Origin: Diphasiastrum complanatum
Lineage: Eukaryota; Streptophyta; Lycopodiopsida; Lycopodiales; Lycopodiaceae
Direction: 5' to 3'
Assembly: GCA_029204225.1 (NCBI GenBank)
Contig: CM055093.1
Span: 20,791,635-20,855,634, forward strand
DNA length: 64,000 nt
Shown: piece after piece, positions 1 to 12,163 of the stretch
How positions within the stretch are numbered: position 1 is the stretch's first letter
Layout: each line of letters opens with the position of its first letter
Program-made: the position numbers and the translations under genes
Notes under the pieces: model-generated
The model's database searches: none
What the model was told of the DNA's origin: nothing
The model's input: only the letters and a program-made list of their open reading frames with translations

Positions 1-264
1 TAGTACTTTAACTTCTTCAGTAGGGCACCAGTCCCACTACTGGGACATGATATCTTAAATATGCAGCTACATTGCATCACTGTATCATTATATCAACTAC
101 AGTACTACTTTCAGTTTATGCAAGTTTCACTTAAGATGATCAAAGACTAGTAACAAAGCTTTTTTTCGCAGGAGTCGTCCTCCTAAAAAGAAGGAATTGA
201 ATAGAGATTAGTGTTTATAAGAGGCAGTGATCTGCTAGGAGTAAAGGCTCATGCGTGTTAGTAT

Positions 265-2598
265 TCAGAGAGGAGGATTGATGGTTAACTCTAGCTTGAG
301 ATTATCCACAAAACCGTTACCTTTCTGATGATGATCTAGTTGCTTGGAATGAGTTTCTTCAGCAGCTACTCTCGACTTATACCGCCATGCCCAGAAGACA
401 TAGTTTAGAAAGCTAATAGAACCGAGAGCTGTCAGCAGCCAGTAGAAGTTGGCTAGCTTGCTACGGTTCAGATTGTTTGGGAGCCACCCAAGATCAGGTG
501 AAGATCTTCCCTTGGTGGCTTTCTGCACTGCAGACACGAGGGCAGAGCTCAGGAAGTTGCCCAGAGCTTGAGAGACAAAGGTGAGAGAAGTAGCTATGGT
601 GCGCATACTGGGAGGTGCCTCGCTATAGAAGAACTCCAGCATTCCAACGACAGCGAGGGCTTCGGCTGTGCCGAAAATTAAATATTGTGGTACGATCCAG
701 TAAAGCTTTAGCGGAATTCTGGCAGTTGGATTGTCTAGGAGGAAGTGTTGCTTTGCTATTTTGATTCGCTTCTCTTCTACAAATGCTGCTGTAATTGTTG
801 AGAAGATGGAGAGGAGTAAGCCTAGGCCGACGCGCCGCAGGTGTGTGATGCCTTGCTTGTTTTTGGTGAATTTTCGAGCAATTGGCGTAACGAGCTGGTT
901 ATAGAAAAGGATGGTGATCATCTGCCCGGCTATAGGGAAGAGTGTAAGAGAGGCTGCTGGAATTTCGAAGTGTTCGCTGATTCTGCGATCCAACGTGCGG
1001 CTTTGGCCGATGTAGAACGTCGAGAGTTGAGCAAGAGCACAGGACATCATGATCGTGCTTACGAAGATGGGTAGGAAGCTCAGCACCACCTTCACTTCTT
1101 CTACTTGAGTGACAGTGCGCAGCTTCCACGGGTTTACTGCCTCCCCGCATCCAGGATAAGTTGTCATTCTCGCCGCTTTATCAAGAAAACTGCAAGCATT
1201 TGCAAGGAATTTTTAGTCCTTCTTAAGATTTTGCATGCAGTCTATCAACTTCAAAGTTTAATCTAGCTATTTGATCAGATGTAAGTAAGATGCCATCAAT
1301 AACCATTATACTGACAGAAACTTATCGCTGTGGCAGAGGTGATACTGATCAGCTTTATTGTGAACCTCATACAGATAGTCTTCCCCGTTGTTTCCTCTTG
1401 GGAGATTTCGGTTGCGACAAGCAGCCACGAGGACTTGAGCGATCTGGGTGACCGGGCCTGAAGCGGAAGGACGGGCGCCCTTTTTATAGAAGTTATAGCC
1501 AGCCGAAATGAACAGTAAACTCAGGAGCATAGCCGCTGCCGGGATGGCGAAGCCCCAGGAGCGAGAGACGTTGTCGATTATGTATACACCTATAGTTACA
1601 GAGATAAAGTAGCCCACTGCAATGCTAAATCCAAACCAGTTAAAGAATTTGGAGAGCTGATCTGTTCCCCCCGCAGACTCTGTTTCATCTTGAAATTGTG
1701 CTGCTCCCATCGGAGGTAAGTTCGACTTAACGCCACCTCCTCCAAGGGCGATGAGATAGAGCCCCAGAAACAGCAAACATTTCTGCGATGTATTTGCTTC
1801 TTTGCAACTAGAACTTAAGGTCAAGCAAGGAGGAGGTCGAAGAGACGTCACTGAAGCTGAGAGAAGGATCAAAACACATCCCTGCAACAAAAAAGCTCAC
1901 CGGTGAGTCGGTGATTACATCGATCCACTATTGTTCTATCCTTCTTTGATAAATGCAAGTCCTTATCAATCTTTTAACGTTAAAATTTTGTGGTGAGAAA
2001 TGGAAACAAGGAGCTGGCTGATCCACCAGAAGATAAATCATCACAGAGATGATGATTGTTTCGAATTTGCCCAGCCAAGTATCAGATATGTAGCCTCCAA
2101 GAAGCGTGAGCAAGAGTGCTGAACCCTTGAAATTAGTCACTCCGTTTGCTGAAATTGTGATGGGAAGGTGCATAGAGGTTAACAGGTAGTGAAAGAGATT
2201 CACCACAATCTCCAAAAACGCCAGGCTTTCTAAAGCTTGCCCAGCTGTCATGTGAAAAGAACGCCAATCGAATTATTGTTCCATATCTGTAATATATTAG
2301 ATCATGAATCCATCTGCAGGCGAAATGAGTTGTTACGGTCGTATAAGAAACTAATGAAATGCTTACCGAAAATGAAGAGTGCGGCTTTCCATCCAGAATG
2401 ACCACGATTTTTTTTTGTGTGACAAACCTGCTGCAGAAGCAAGCAAATAAGTAGTCAGCAACAGCAAGAACCAGTCTGCATAAGCTTAAGCCTCAGGTGA
2501 AAGCTCTTAGGGAGCAATGGGGAGAAAAAAAGCACCTTGCAATTGAATGGTAACTTATCAATTTCCAAAAGAAATAGCAGTAGCTCTTGATCTTGCAT
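265..2598 (-). CDS. NRT1/PTR (NPF) family membrane transporter, five exons
   Basis: This is a proton-coupled solute transporter of the major facilitator fold; known NPF substrates include nitrate, peptides and hormones. Exons, read on the minus strand, are 2536-2598 (tentative), 2367-2427, 2027-2244, 1316-1881 and 265-1189. Junction phases agree throughout and the introns are 108-145 bp. The joined product is about 610 residues, normal for the family. Visible landmarks are SGWKAALFIF before TM1, LLGGYISDTWLG after TM2, SLRPPPC, a GGGGVKSN stretch, NWFGFSIAVGY, FLDKAAR across the last junction, and TVTQVEEVK at the start of the C-terminal helices. The motif order reminds me of the NPF4 clade, but that is from memory and not compared. 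The usual ExxE[R/K] motif of TM1 is QxxES here. The first exon (21 codons from ATG 2596-2598) rests only on phase and a GT donor, so the true N-terminus may differ. Positions 1-264 are its 3' flank; I saw nothing else there. Confidence 0.92.
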
Positions 2599-4912
2599 TT
2601 AGATCTTAATCAACCAGCGGAATCTCATACTACCATAACAGCTGATAAAGATAAATTGTAACAAAGTGGCTGAGAAGAGGGAGTTAAGATTAGCTATAGT
2701 TTGTCATTGCAATCTATTGGTTTGATCTTAAATGTGATCATTTCCCAGCAGCAGATTAGCCAGAGACAGAGCTTTAATTTCAGCTAGCCCGGCCAAATCT
2801 GATCTATTAATTATCAGTTCCCAGCAGCATACTAGATCTCATTGCCATAGCAGGAGCTTCTTTCTAGATCAGATCTGAGGTATTAGCAGACGAGACCTCA
2901 TGAATGCCATAGCTAGAGCTCGCTTGTAGCCCAATTTTTTTTTTATGAAACAACGAACAAAGCAAATTTTCGTACTGCATCGGATGTCCTAATCTATCAT
3001 ATTATAGCACATTCATGCATTAAATCTGAAATGTTAATCTCTCAACTTCAATCTAAGATATTCTAATCACTAAGCCCACAAGTACAAGTGAAGTTAAATC
3101 TACTCACAAAGCTGCAGTCACATATATTATTCATGCCCACGCATATATGGTTGCACTTATATTTCTCCATTTTATCTTGTACTGGGAACAGATACTATCA
3201 CCAATTCTGGACTCCCTAAGGACTTTATATAAGACTTAGTTTTGATCATAAAGGACATGATAATGCCCAAGTTGGTTTGATCACAAGAGGACAGGGTAAT
3301 GCCTAAGTGCTTTACTTTTATATTGGCGCATGAACTTCAGGACATGTCAACAAAGTTGGTGCCTGCACAAATTGACATATGCACACATTGTTCCTGTGCC
3401 GGCAGACCAATGTTGATCAGATTATGATGGCTGCCAGTAGCCACCATCAATAAAGCAATTGCCCATTAAGATTTTTTTATTGTTCTATACATTTTGATGT
3501 AGACTTAATGAGTTGGAGGATAAGATATAAATAACACTTCAAGGAATAATATTCTGAACACCCCAAGGAATAATATTCTGTACATGATCTACATATTGGT
3601 GGGGGTTACTTTCAACACTCTTTTTTTAACCTACTCATAAAGAAGTACAAGTTTCTGTACTTCTAACCCAACAAAATTTATTGTTTCAAATTCCATTTTT
3701 TAACCTACTCAAAATAGTACAAGTCTTCAAAAAAAGTGAGCTTTTTATCAAGTAGACCCGAAAAAATATTCATTTCAAAACCTACTTAAAATAGTGCAAG
3801 TCAAAAGTGTGATATCATCAAATTCTACCAAAAAGGTGTGATATCATCAAATTATTCTAGCAAAAAAGACCTTTTTGTTCCAAATTGTAGCACTAAAATA
3901 GACAAATGCTTTTAGCCATGTCTTTTATTTATTGACAAGTATAATCCAAAATGTTCATGCATATTCATTTGTAATAAGATTATAATATGATTGCGTGAAA
4001 CACAACTTGATGCGAACCAAAAACAGGGGGTTGAGGGCATTAGCTAGAGGTTGCAATAGTGAAAAAAGACCGAAGGCCCTTTTGACCCGGATGGGCCAAT
4101 TAGGAGACAAACCTTTCCCATCATGAAAACATTATGTACTTTTCTTTTTAATTTGCCAAAAAAATTTCTACATGGACCTTTGAGCATGCGGAAGGTGCAT
4201 GTATAAAAAGATAAATTTTTCTACATGCATTTTTGACACTTGGAAGGTGCATGTTTAAAAAAACATCTCCTATCAAGTCTTGCACGGATCTTGAGGTTGT
4301 CAAGTTTTCTGTAAAACAAAAAAGAATGAAATAGAAGAGCACATCATTTTCATTTTGGATGTTCTACCTAAACAAGAAACTTTCAACATTGTAAAAATAT
4401 TAGGATTTGATAATGAGAGTTAGAAATTTGGACATTACCTCCATGACCCAAGCCATTTTCCAACTATCAACGAGAACACTTTAGTCTCCAATCACCTAGT
4501 ATCTTAATGTTTTTGCTTCAAAGATTTCTTAGGCTTAAAATATGTCAAAATAAATTATTGTATAAAAATACAACAGACATGCTCCATGAAGTTGAAATGT
4601 TCATTGTTTTGGTCACATGGATGCGGAAGATAAGAGGAATGTGCGCTCTCTATTCACCCATATAACAAATTTATTCTCCCAAGATCAGTCGATCATTGAC
4701 GCTTTGTAGCAAAGATGCGCTAGTGGCAATATAAGAAACTCTTGGATCTCTTCTTCAATCATGAGTGGTAACTTAAAAGCCCTTGATGTAGAAACCTTCT
4801 TTCTGGATGTAGTTGCAGAAGAGGATGCATGTTGTGTGAGGTATCCCCACTATGATCTTTACGTGGTGGCCTAGCCGAATGGATTTGAAATTGTTGTTAT
4901 TCCCATGTGGGA
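2599..4912. other. gene-free AT-rich spacer
   Basis: No coding signal was recognised. The interval would hold the upstream region of the NPF gene, on the minus strand. It contains several short diverged tandem repeats (about 3541-3586, 3630-3860 and 4165-4265) and many poly-A/T runs. No transposon protein could be read on either strand. Confidence 0.5.
3630..3860. repeat. short diverged tandem repeats
   Basis: The phrase AACCTACTCAAAATAGTACA occurs three times with small changes at about 3630, 3702 and 3780. GTGTGATATCATCAAATT is then repeated twice at about 3807 and 3835. The pattern is visible by eye; the period is irregular, about 30-75 bp. Confidence 0.6.
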
Positions 4913-7420
4913 TTATTCCTCTTCAAATTCATCTAGTTCTTCGAAGCCTTTAAGAAGTATGGCTTCATGGATCTTTGGTGATTGCACATTTGATGGCACC
5001 TGGAGCATCTTTGTCTGTGCTGCACTACACATTGCCTTATACTCTGCCTCTGTGGTGGAAAGAGCAATTGTACTTTGCTTCTTACTAGACCAGGAAAAGC
5101 AACTACCACAAAACTGGAATACATACCATGTGGTAGACCTATGATCATCATAGTCACCTCCCCAATTCGCATACACATAGCCACACAACTCAGGTAAACC
5201 ATCATGCTTTCTGTAAATCAAGCCATACTCTGAGGTGCCTTTTACATAACGCAAAATGCGTTTAGCTGCCTTCCAAGTTTCCATAGGTGCTGCCATAAAC
5301 TAACTTACAATGCCAACAGCATAGCATATATCTGGTCTAGTCCTGGTAAGGTAAATCAAGCTCCCTACTAACTGCCTATACAGTGTAGCATCAAATGATT
5401 GTGACTCATCAAGCTTAGAAAGATTTTTACTTGGTTCAATAGGAGTATTTACTGGTTTGCAATCCTGCAACCTAAACCTGTGCAGCAACTCTTTGACATA
5501 CTTCACCTGTGTTAAACCCACTTCGTGTCCTTTTTGCCACACCTCTACTCCAAGGCAATAATGAGATCTGTCATCTCAAATTGTTCCATGAGGTCTTTCT
5601 CGATCATATCTATCATCTCTTGATTATTTCCCGTAATAATCAAGTCATCAACATAAAGAGCAAGCAACCATCAAAGCAACCATACCATCAAAGCATAAGA
5701 CATATAGATTTGGATCAGAGTGTGTTCTCACCATCCCCTTTGAACGAAAGTAGGCATCAATCCTGCTATACCACGCACATGGTGCCTGTTTAAGACCATA
5801 AAGTGCTTTCTTCAAGTGACATACTTTATTTTCCTGTCCCTTAGCTACAAAGCCTTCAGGTTGATCCATGAACACCTCTTCTTCCAACTCACCATTCAGA
5901 AAAGCAGATTTCACATCCATCTGATGCAAAGGCCAACCAAAATGTGAAGCTAAAGCAACAAGTAGACATAGAGTATATCACTTACATACCGGCGCAAAGG
6001 TATCCTCATAGTCGATGCCTTTGCTTTGTGCATACCCTTTGATCACCAATCTTGCCTTGTGCTTTGCTATACTTCCATCTACATGGTACTTAGTCCTGCA
6101 TACCCATTTGCAACCAATGGGTTTCTTGCCAACTGGTGGTTCTATTAAGTCCCATGTGCTATGCTTAGCAATTGACTCCATCTCCTCTCCCATGGCCTTG
6201 ACCCAAATGTCATCATCCTTCACTTCACCATAAGTCAAAGGTTTTGCTTTGAATAATGCTAGATAAGAGAGCATAATTTGCTTCATACCTCTCAGGTTGT
6301 GTCTTCTCTCTTGTTGATCTTTGTAGCTCTCCCTGGCTAGATGATCTTGGAAAGTCATCCATGTCGCGGCTCTCCAACAATCTCTCAAACCACTTAGGGA
6401 GCTTCCTGTCAGGTGATCGGCTTCCTGGTGAAAATGTATCCCATGGTACATCCTTCTCCTTGCGTTTGTCACCTGCAATTTCAATCCTTCTTGCACCAAA
6501 AGGTTTGTCCTTACCTCTCCAACCTGTGTCTTGAGGTTGAGTAGTAGTATCTTGAGATGTATCCTCATGTTCATCACTCAGAAGGTCAATGAATGGATCA
6601 TCATTAGGTGGTATCCTCACTATACCATCTTTCCCACTGGATGTCTCTATCCTCTCAGCATCCTCGTCTTCATACATCTTGGACTCATCAAAGATAACAT
6701 CACGGCTTATATGGACTTTGTTTTCCACTGGATCAAAACATCTATAGCCCTTCACACGATCATCATATCCTAGGAATATACACTTGATAGCTTTTACATC
6801 AAGTTTACGTCTCTCTTCCTTAGGAACGTGTACAAAGGCCTTACATCCAAAGATTCGCAAAACTGAGACTTCCCAAGTTCAAGTGACCAAGCCTCTTATG
6901 CCACAACTCAGCGCAATGGAATGGACGATACAAGTCCATGTTGCCCCTTGATTGTAGCATTCAACCTGTACAATTTTGTATTGGGCTCTCTTACTCCATC
7001 CGCAATAACTTTGAACTTTTGGTTCACAGCCTTCACAAAGTAACGATCATGGGCGAATTCTACTTTCAACTTTTGATCAATAATGACTCCAACAAAAAGT
7101 AGATTTTACTTCATACCTGGTACGTAAAGTACCTCCCTGATCATCTTGCTTTTGCCATTAGGTAGTTGGATTGAAACAGTGCCTATCCCCTTGATTTTGC
7201 ACACCTCACCATTTGCTTGTGAAACGAACGTTCCATTATCCAACACTTTCATGCTACTGAACCAATTCTTGTTACCTGTCATGTGTCTTGTGGCTCCCGA
7301 GTCAATATACCATGCTTGATCATCTTGATTAGATGACAATGCAAATATGAAGATGCTAGAGTCTTCAATCTCACCCTCATCGACAAATTTACCTGCTTGC
7401 TGCCTTTTCTACTTGTTGAT
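4913..7420 (-). mobile_element. Ty1/copia remnant with integrase core deleted
   Basis: Reading 5' to 3' on the minus strand: an aspartic protease with an intact DSGA motif (about 7106-7420, WYIDSGATRHMTG); the GAG-pre-integrase motif LWHKRLGHLNLGSL (about 6870-6910); the integrase C-terminus and linker (6225-6860, RIFGCKAFVHV); reverse transcriptase (5300-6577, with MDVKSAFLNGE and LYVDDLIIT); and RNase H (4913-5296, STTEAEYKAM). The pre-integrase motif runs straight into the C-terminal integrase segment, so the whole DDE catalytic core, about 250 residues, is missing. Frameshifts break the RT near 5560-5650 and near 5930-5980. Gag is lost and no LTR was identified on either side. It is non-functional. 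Confidence 0.93.
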
Positions 7421-8819
7421 ACTCGAATTATTTCATCTGATCAAATCCTTCTCTATGAGAAGAGGCTTGAAAGGGAGGGAGCCTTACCAATACGTCAAAT
7501 TGTAAGTTGGCTTGAAGGTGGTTGGAGTCATCATTTAGATTCATGAAATATTGGGTAGACGGAAAAATTAGTCATGCCTAGGTGGCAAAGGAAGTTGGAA
7601 AGGAAGGAGGCATAACAAATGCAAAAAATTTGAGCAAAATGGTTGGCCTAATCATCACAAAAGAGACTGAAATAGTAGTTGTTTCAGTTGTATGAGAGAG
7701 AAGTGGAATGGTAACTGTAGTGGATACGGAGGGAGTAGGTTAAATGCTAGTAGTAGGAGGAATAATAGCAGCAGTTGATGGTGGTTGTGAAGTGCGATGA
7801 CGTAACGAACAGGGTGAAACAATCTCTCTATGGATACATCATCTACTATGAGGCAAACTGGCATGTTGTGTGTTTGAAACTATGAAAATCACAAGTGAAC
7901 CCCTTTTTTCTTCTTCTTCTTCAAAGGGGAAACAAACACAAGAAAGCTTAGATTGGTTTTACAAAAGAATAGCATGTCCATGTACACTATGCAAGTATGC
8001 AATTAGGCAAGAATGATGTATTACCCTACCTACAACAATACAAACAAGTCAAGAAGAAACTATTCCTCCATTCCAGATGTTGATTCATCAATGAATTAAT
8101 GATTTGAAATTTACAATTACAATAAAAAAATTTGAGATTTGTTAATGCAAATGCATGTGATGCAATATGGAAATGCTCAAGATGGTACACCAAGTCTTCA
8201 ACTAGATGAATCCATCCAATCTACAAGATTCAAACATGGTTCATTGGCAAGAAAAGACAAATATACCTGAATTGCACCTGATTTGGAATATCAAGAAGAT
8301 GCAACATATGTCATTTCATAAATCTTTCCAAATGGAACTTGGCATCCACTCCTTTCAATGAGGGTGCACAAATTTATGAGCTTGCCTATTACTCTTAAGC
8401 TTATAGACCAAATATGGATGGTCATTTATAATTGTCACATAGTTATTTAGGTTAGTCTATGATTGGTTCTCTGTGATGTAAATTTTCTTTTAGTTTGAAG
8501 AGTGTGTAGCATGTTGACAAGAAGATGATATGATAGTTTAATATAGAGAATGCTACCCCAAAATAATATCATGGCTGCATAAAGACAAGAAGCAAAGATG
8601 ATGTTGACATCCATTGGCATGGATTGCAAAAGTATTCATACTTGTCTCAATGATTGTGTACTGACATGAGTGGGCTCATCATTATAAACAAGACTTGCAA
8701 GCAGACACCATAGTGGTGAGACACTTTTCCATTAAACCAGGATACATCATATGTCTAAATGCTAATCCATAGCAAATCTAATGACACATGATGGCACTCA
8801 ACCAATCATTCAATACTTA
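7421..8819. other. gene-free stretch with a possible gag-like fragment
   Basis: No intact gene. At 7640-7880 on the minus strand, the sequence around GATGGTGG...AGTGCGATGACG resembles the repeat relic at 63300-63420, at low identity by eye. The remainder up to about 8820 is AT-rich; it may be the decayed 5' part of the CACTA element that follows, but I could not read protein in it. Confidence 0.35.
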
Positions 8820-10270
8820 ATACTACGAGGATCCCTTTCGGTTGTCCAGCACAGAAGATACATGAGATGTGGGTTGATTCTAAGGATGAGCCTCAACATT
8901 TACATCTTGGTTTTCCCAAAGGATGGTGTGAATCAAATTGGATTGTAGTGATCACGGTCCACATGGCCAATGGTTTTTGTGAATTATAACATTTCACCTT
9001 GTCTAAGTATCAAGATGGTAGATCTCATTTTTTAACTTCTTATACCATGAAACTATGAGACATATAATATGGATGTATATATGGCTCCTTTGATAGAGGA
9101 GCTTCAAATATTGTGGGAAGGAATTGAAATGACCGATCTGCTGAGACGCATGTAGACAAAAATATTTGGCAAGGAAGGGGATATTAATGTGTACAATGCA
9201 TGACTTTCATGGGTATGGAGAGTGCTATGGTAATATATTTCTTGATTTTTTTTCTTTCTTTGCTTGTTCATGTCGCTCACAAGAATCCATGCTAAATTGT
9301 GCATCTTCACATTACACCAATCCGTCAAGTGCAGTGTTTTTTAAATTGTTGGTCTCACAACAAGTGGCTATCATGTGTGTCCCATTTGTGGAGACTATTT
9401 GCAAGCACGTGACTTGTAACATCTTAGGAAGATATATGAAAATGTTGGTCGATTCCTTCCAAATGATCATCCTTCATGTGATGGAATCATGGGTCAGAGA
9501 CCCCATGCTGTAAAAGTAACCTGTGTCTACTATGCTTATGAGTGTACTTATATTATATAAGTTTTCTAGTGTGCTTGGCATTTATTCCACAACATTGTTG
9601 ATGAATAGTTTTGTGCTTGAATTCACATCTATAGTATTCTTACAGAAATACTTTGGTACCCCTTGTTTTGAAGTCAAGTGATTGGCTTCAAATTTGGAGA
9701 TGCAATTTGGCCGATTTTTAATGAACCATCTATTGGATCCATTCAAGAGTGTAGGGAGTGCCATTTGGGAGAACTTAATTGGTGCAAAAGATACAATAAC
9801 CTCACACGACGAGCTAAAAGAAATGGATAGAATGGTGGTGATGGCCACAAACCATTGGTAATAAAATCATTCTTCCAAAGGCTCCATGGCTCCTCTCCAA
9901 GAAAGATGAGACAATCATGAAAATTATCATAGCGTCATAGTTGTCTAAAGGGTGACTTTACATGAGACAACAGGCTCAATGGATTAAAGTTTCATGATTG
10001 GCAGAAGTTGTTATAGTTCATATGTTTTTAGTTTCCTCGTGTGTTTTCAAGCATGCATAATCTCACTTTGATTGAGAATTATTCATGACCTTGTTTTGAT
10101 GCACACATTTCATGCCCATCTTGGTGTTCAGAGACTTCTTGATGGAGGGCATGAGAAATACAATCTACAAGATCACACACTCTGTTAAATTAAGTATTAT
10201 CTAATTCAAAGTTTCACCTTCCTCATCTATCTCTTGTTTGCCATGTATGTACATTTAATGCAAGGAAATA
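8820..10270 (+). mobile_element. CACTA (En/Spm) transposase relic, Tnp2 type
   Basis: Stop-interrupted frames on the plus strand spell the ordered landmarks of plant Tnp2 transposases: WPMVFVNYNISPCLSIKM (about 8960-9015), DVYMAPLIEELQILWEG (about 9071-9121), LMCTMHDFHGYGE (about 9185-9223), APWLLSKKDE (about 9883-9912), then a GLKFHDWQKLL-like stretch (about 9978-10010). In the family these read as WPVVLVNYN-P, DVYLAPLVEEL, IHDFPGYG and GLKSHD. Multiple frameshifts and stops show it is dead. Terminal CACTA repeats were not found. The family assignment is from recalled motifs. Confidence 0.72.
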
Positions 10271-10963
10271 CCATAAGCTTTCATATTGAGACGGAAACAT
10301 GAGACTAAATCGAAGCAATATACCTGATCAAGAAGCGATCATTGATGTTGATTCTCACCATCTAGATGCACTTCATCATACATTTGGTAGTAGGTGAGGT
10401 GGCTATTATAAGTATCTCATTCATTTTGGACCATTCCTCCATCCTTAGTTTTGTTGCATTAATTCCACCCAGTTTTGAAATCAGCTTTTAATGTGTTTCC
10501 TGAAATAGGCTTGTAAATACTTTTAAAAAAAAATTCAGACTATTGTTGCCAGCAAGCGACCATTGTTGCTGAGTTTAAGAAGGCCATCAAGCCTAATTCT
10601 AGAAGGAAATTTGCGGCAAGGCCACTCGTATCAGCCTTGGCCTGTACAAAAATGGAGAACAATATAAAGGGATTCAGGCATGCTAACAACAATGCATATT
10701 ACTAATGCCTTCACATGAGTCTCTGTAACATACCGTATAACATACCCAAAGAATACCATCATTATTCTATATTTATAGTCTCAATTCTTTCGTCAGTATA
10801 ACCAATGGGCCTATACCGATAGTAATTGACCTAAATACTAACACTTTAGCTTGATTAGTAGGAAGGTTCACGAAAAAGAACACCGAAGTTACTTTAGAGA
10901 TAGTAAACTACATCGTATCATTAGATTGCAGAATCTAGCATAGGAGATTCTTCCAGGACACGC
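10271..10963. other. spacer downstream of the chalcone isomerase gene
   Basis: Contains the 3' flank of the minus-strand chalcone isomerase gene (stop codon at 10964-10966) and AT-rich sequence running into the decayed CACTA relic. No other gene was recognised. Confidence 0.4.
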
Positions 10964-11879
10964 CTATGAAAGTGATTCCTGTGATTCAACACTTAATCTG
11001 GAAGATAAACGGCTTGCAACAGAAGCCTTGGCAACAGGAGAGACACTGTGCTTGCCTAGAATTGTGCCCAGTACAGCTTCTGCAAACCGTCTGTTATCAA
11101 TTGTAGCAGCAGCTCGAATTTCTGAATTCGTGTCACTCTCGTGGGTGAAGGCAATCTACAGGCACGCAAACTTAAAGGTCAAGGCCGGTTGATCGTCACT
11201 GTACAAAAAGTTTTCAAACGTGATCTGCTTCGATAATACGCACGCGTTTGATATATCCATAGGTGTAAAGCCTAATTAGATTTGGATGAAACATGAAAAT
11301 TTCAAATTAAAGTGAAAGATTTATACCGTTAGTCCAGCTGGAGAGACAAATAGAAGTATCGAGGAACCTGGAAAGAAAATTTCCTGCTTAAAAGCATCTA
11401 AGAACTCCTGAATAGCCTTGTCTTCTGCATCACCCCTTTTGCCAAGCTCCGCTTTCGTATGTTCTAGCACTTTCTCTGAGTATTGAACTCCAGTAAGAGG
11501 TTTCAAGAGAGCGACCTTTGCGCACTTCTCGAATTGTGCTACATCTCACAAATTCACCACCTTTGGTTAAATACTCATTCGTCATTCTTCTGTAGATTAT
11601 TTTTTCGACAGTCATGGCTTTCGTCGAAGCATGCAGGAATTCTAATTAGCATGTATTCGTTCAAATGCTTCCTATATACGTACACCATACCCGAAATGAT
11701 CTCCAAGAAAAAGTCCTCATCTTCGAGCAAAAATGAAGAACTCTTGCCTCTCCATCTGTTGGCAAGGTGATTCAGAAGCTCCTCCTCAACATAAATGCCA
11801 ATGGAGGTGACCTTCAAGATCACTCCGGGTGCTACCTCTATCCCCCTGAAACCTGTAGCATGACCAGATCATCATCATC

Positions 11880-11958
<79 letters not shown>

Positions 11959-12163
11959 CATGCAATCCACAAACTAAATGACATAGTTCAGGAGTATAGT
12001 TTGATGCAAAATCTATCTACTTCATGAAGACTCTACCAGCTCCAGCTAAAATGAGCTCGTCAGTCGACCGTAATGATGAGATAGAAGCTGCAAAATGGAC
12101 ACCCTCCACCTCAGATTGATCAAGCGCCACTACACCAGCAATGGAGACAGTACAGTCAATCAT
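10964..12163 (-). CDS. CHI: chalcone-flavanone isomerase family gene, four exons
   Basis: Enzymes of this family close chalcones into (2S)-flavanones in the flavonoid pathway, on the cytosolic face of the ER. Exons on the minus strand are 12037-12163, 11691-11852, 11327-11538 and 10964-11155. Junction phases 1, 1 and 0 all agree, each intron has GT and AG ends, and the product is 230 residues against 220-250 for the family. Landmarks in order: EGVHFAAS, LAGAGFRGIEV (split by intron 1), LKVTSIGIYVEE, RWRGK, FEKCAKVALLKPLTGVQYSEKV, FFPGSSILL, then FAEAVLGTILGKHSVSP. Relative to the Medicago enzyme, the arginine of FRG (R36), the threonine of KVTSIG (T48), the tyrosine of QYSEKV (Y106) and a threonine at T190 are kept, while the N113 position reads histidine. 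It could be a true isomerase or a non-catalytic CHI-like or fatty-acid-binding homologue; the kept T and Y favour an isomerase. Confidence 0.93.
11868..11955. repeat. (ATC)n then (CT)n microsatellite in CHI intron 1
   Basis: Six ATC units run directly into about 36 CT dinucleotides. It lies inside intron 1 of the chalcone isomerase gene, 16 bp before exon 2 in gene orientation, and acts as a very long pyrimidine/purine run near the acceptor: on the gene strand it reads (GA)n then (GAT)n. Confidence 0.95.

Noticed and set aside
899-1150. Minus- and plus-strand frames overlapping the NPF last exon
   Set aside because: They are out-of-frame shadows; the NPF frame explains the conservation.
11767-12027. 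Plus-strand open frame of 86 codons rich in Ser-Leu
   Set aside because: It is the translation of the CT microsatellite and lies antisense to CHI exon 2 and intron 1.
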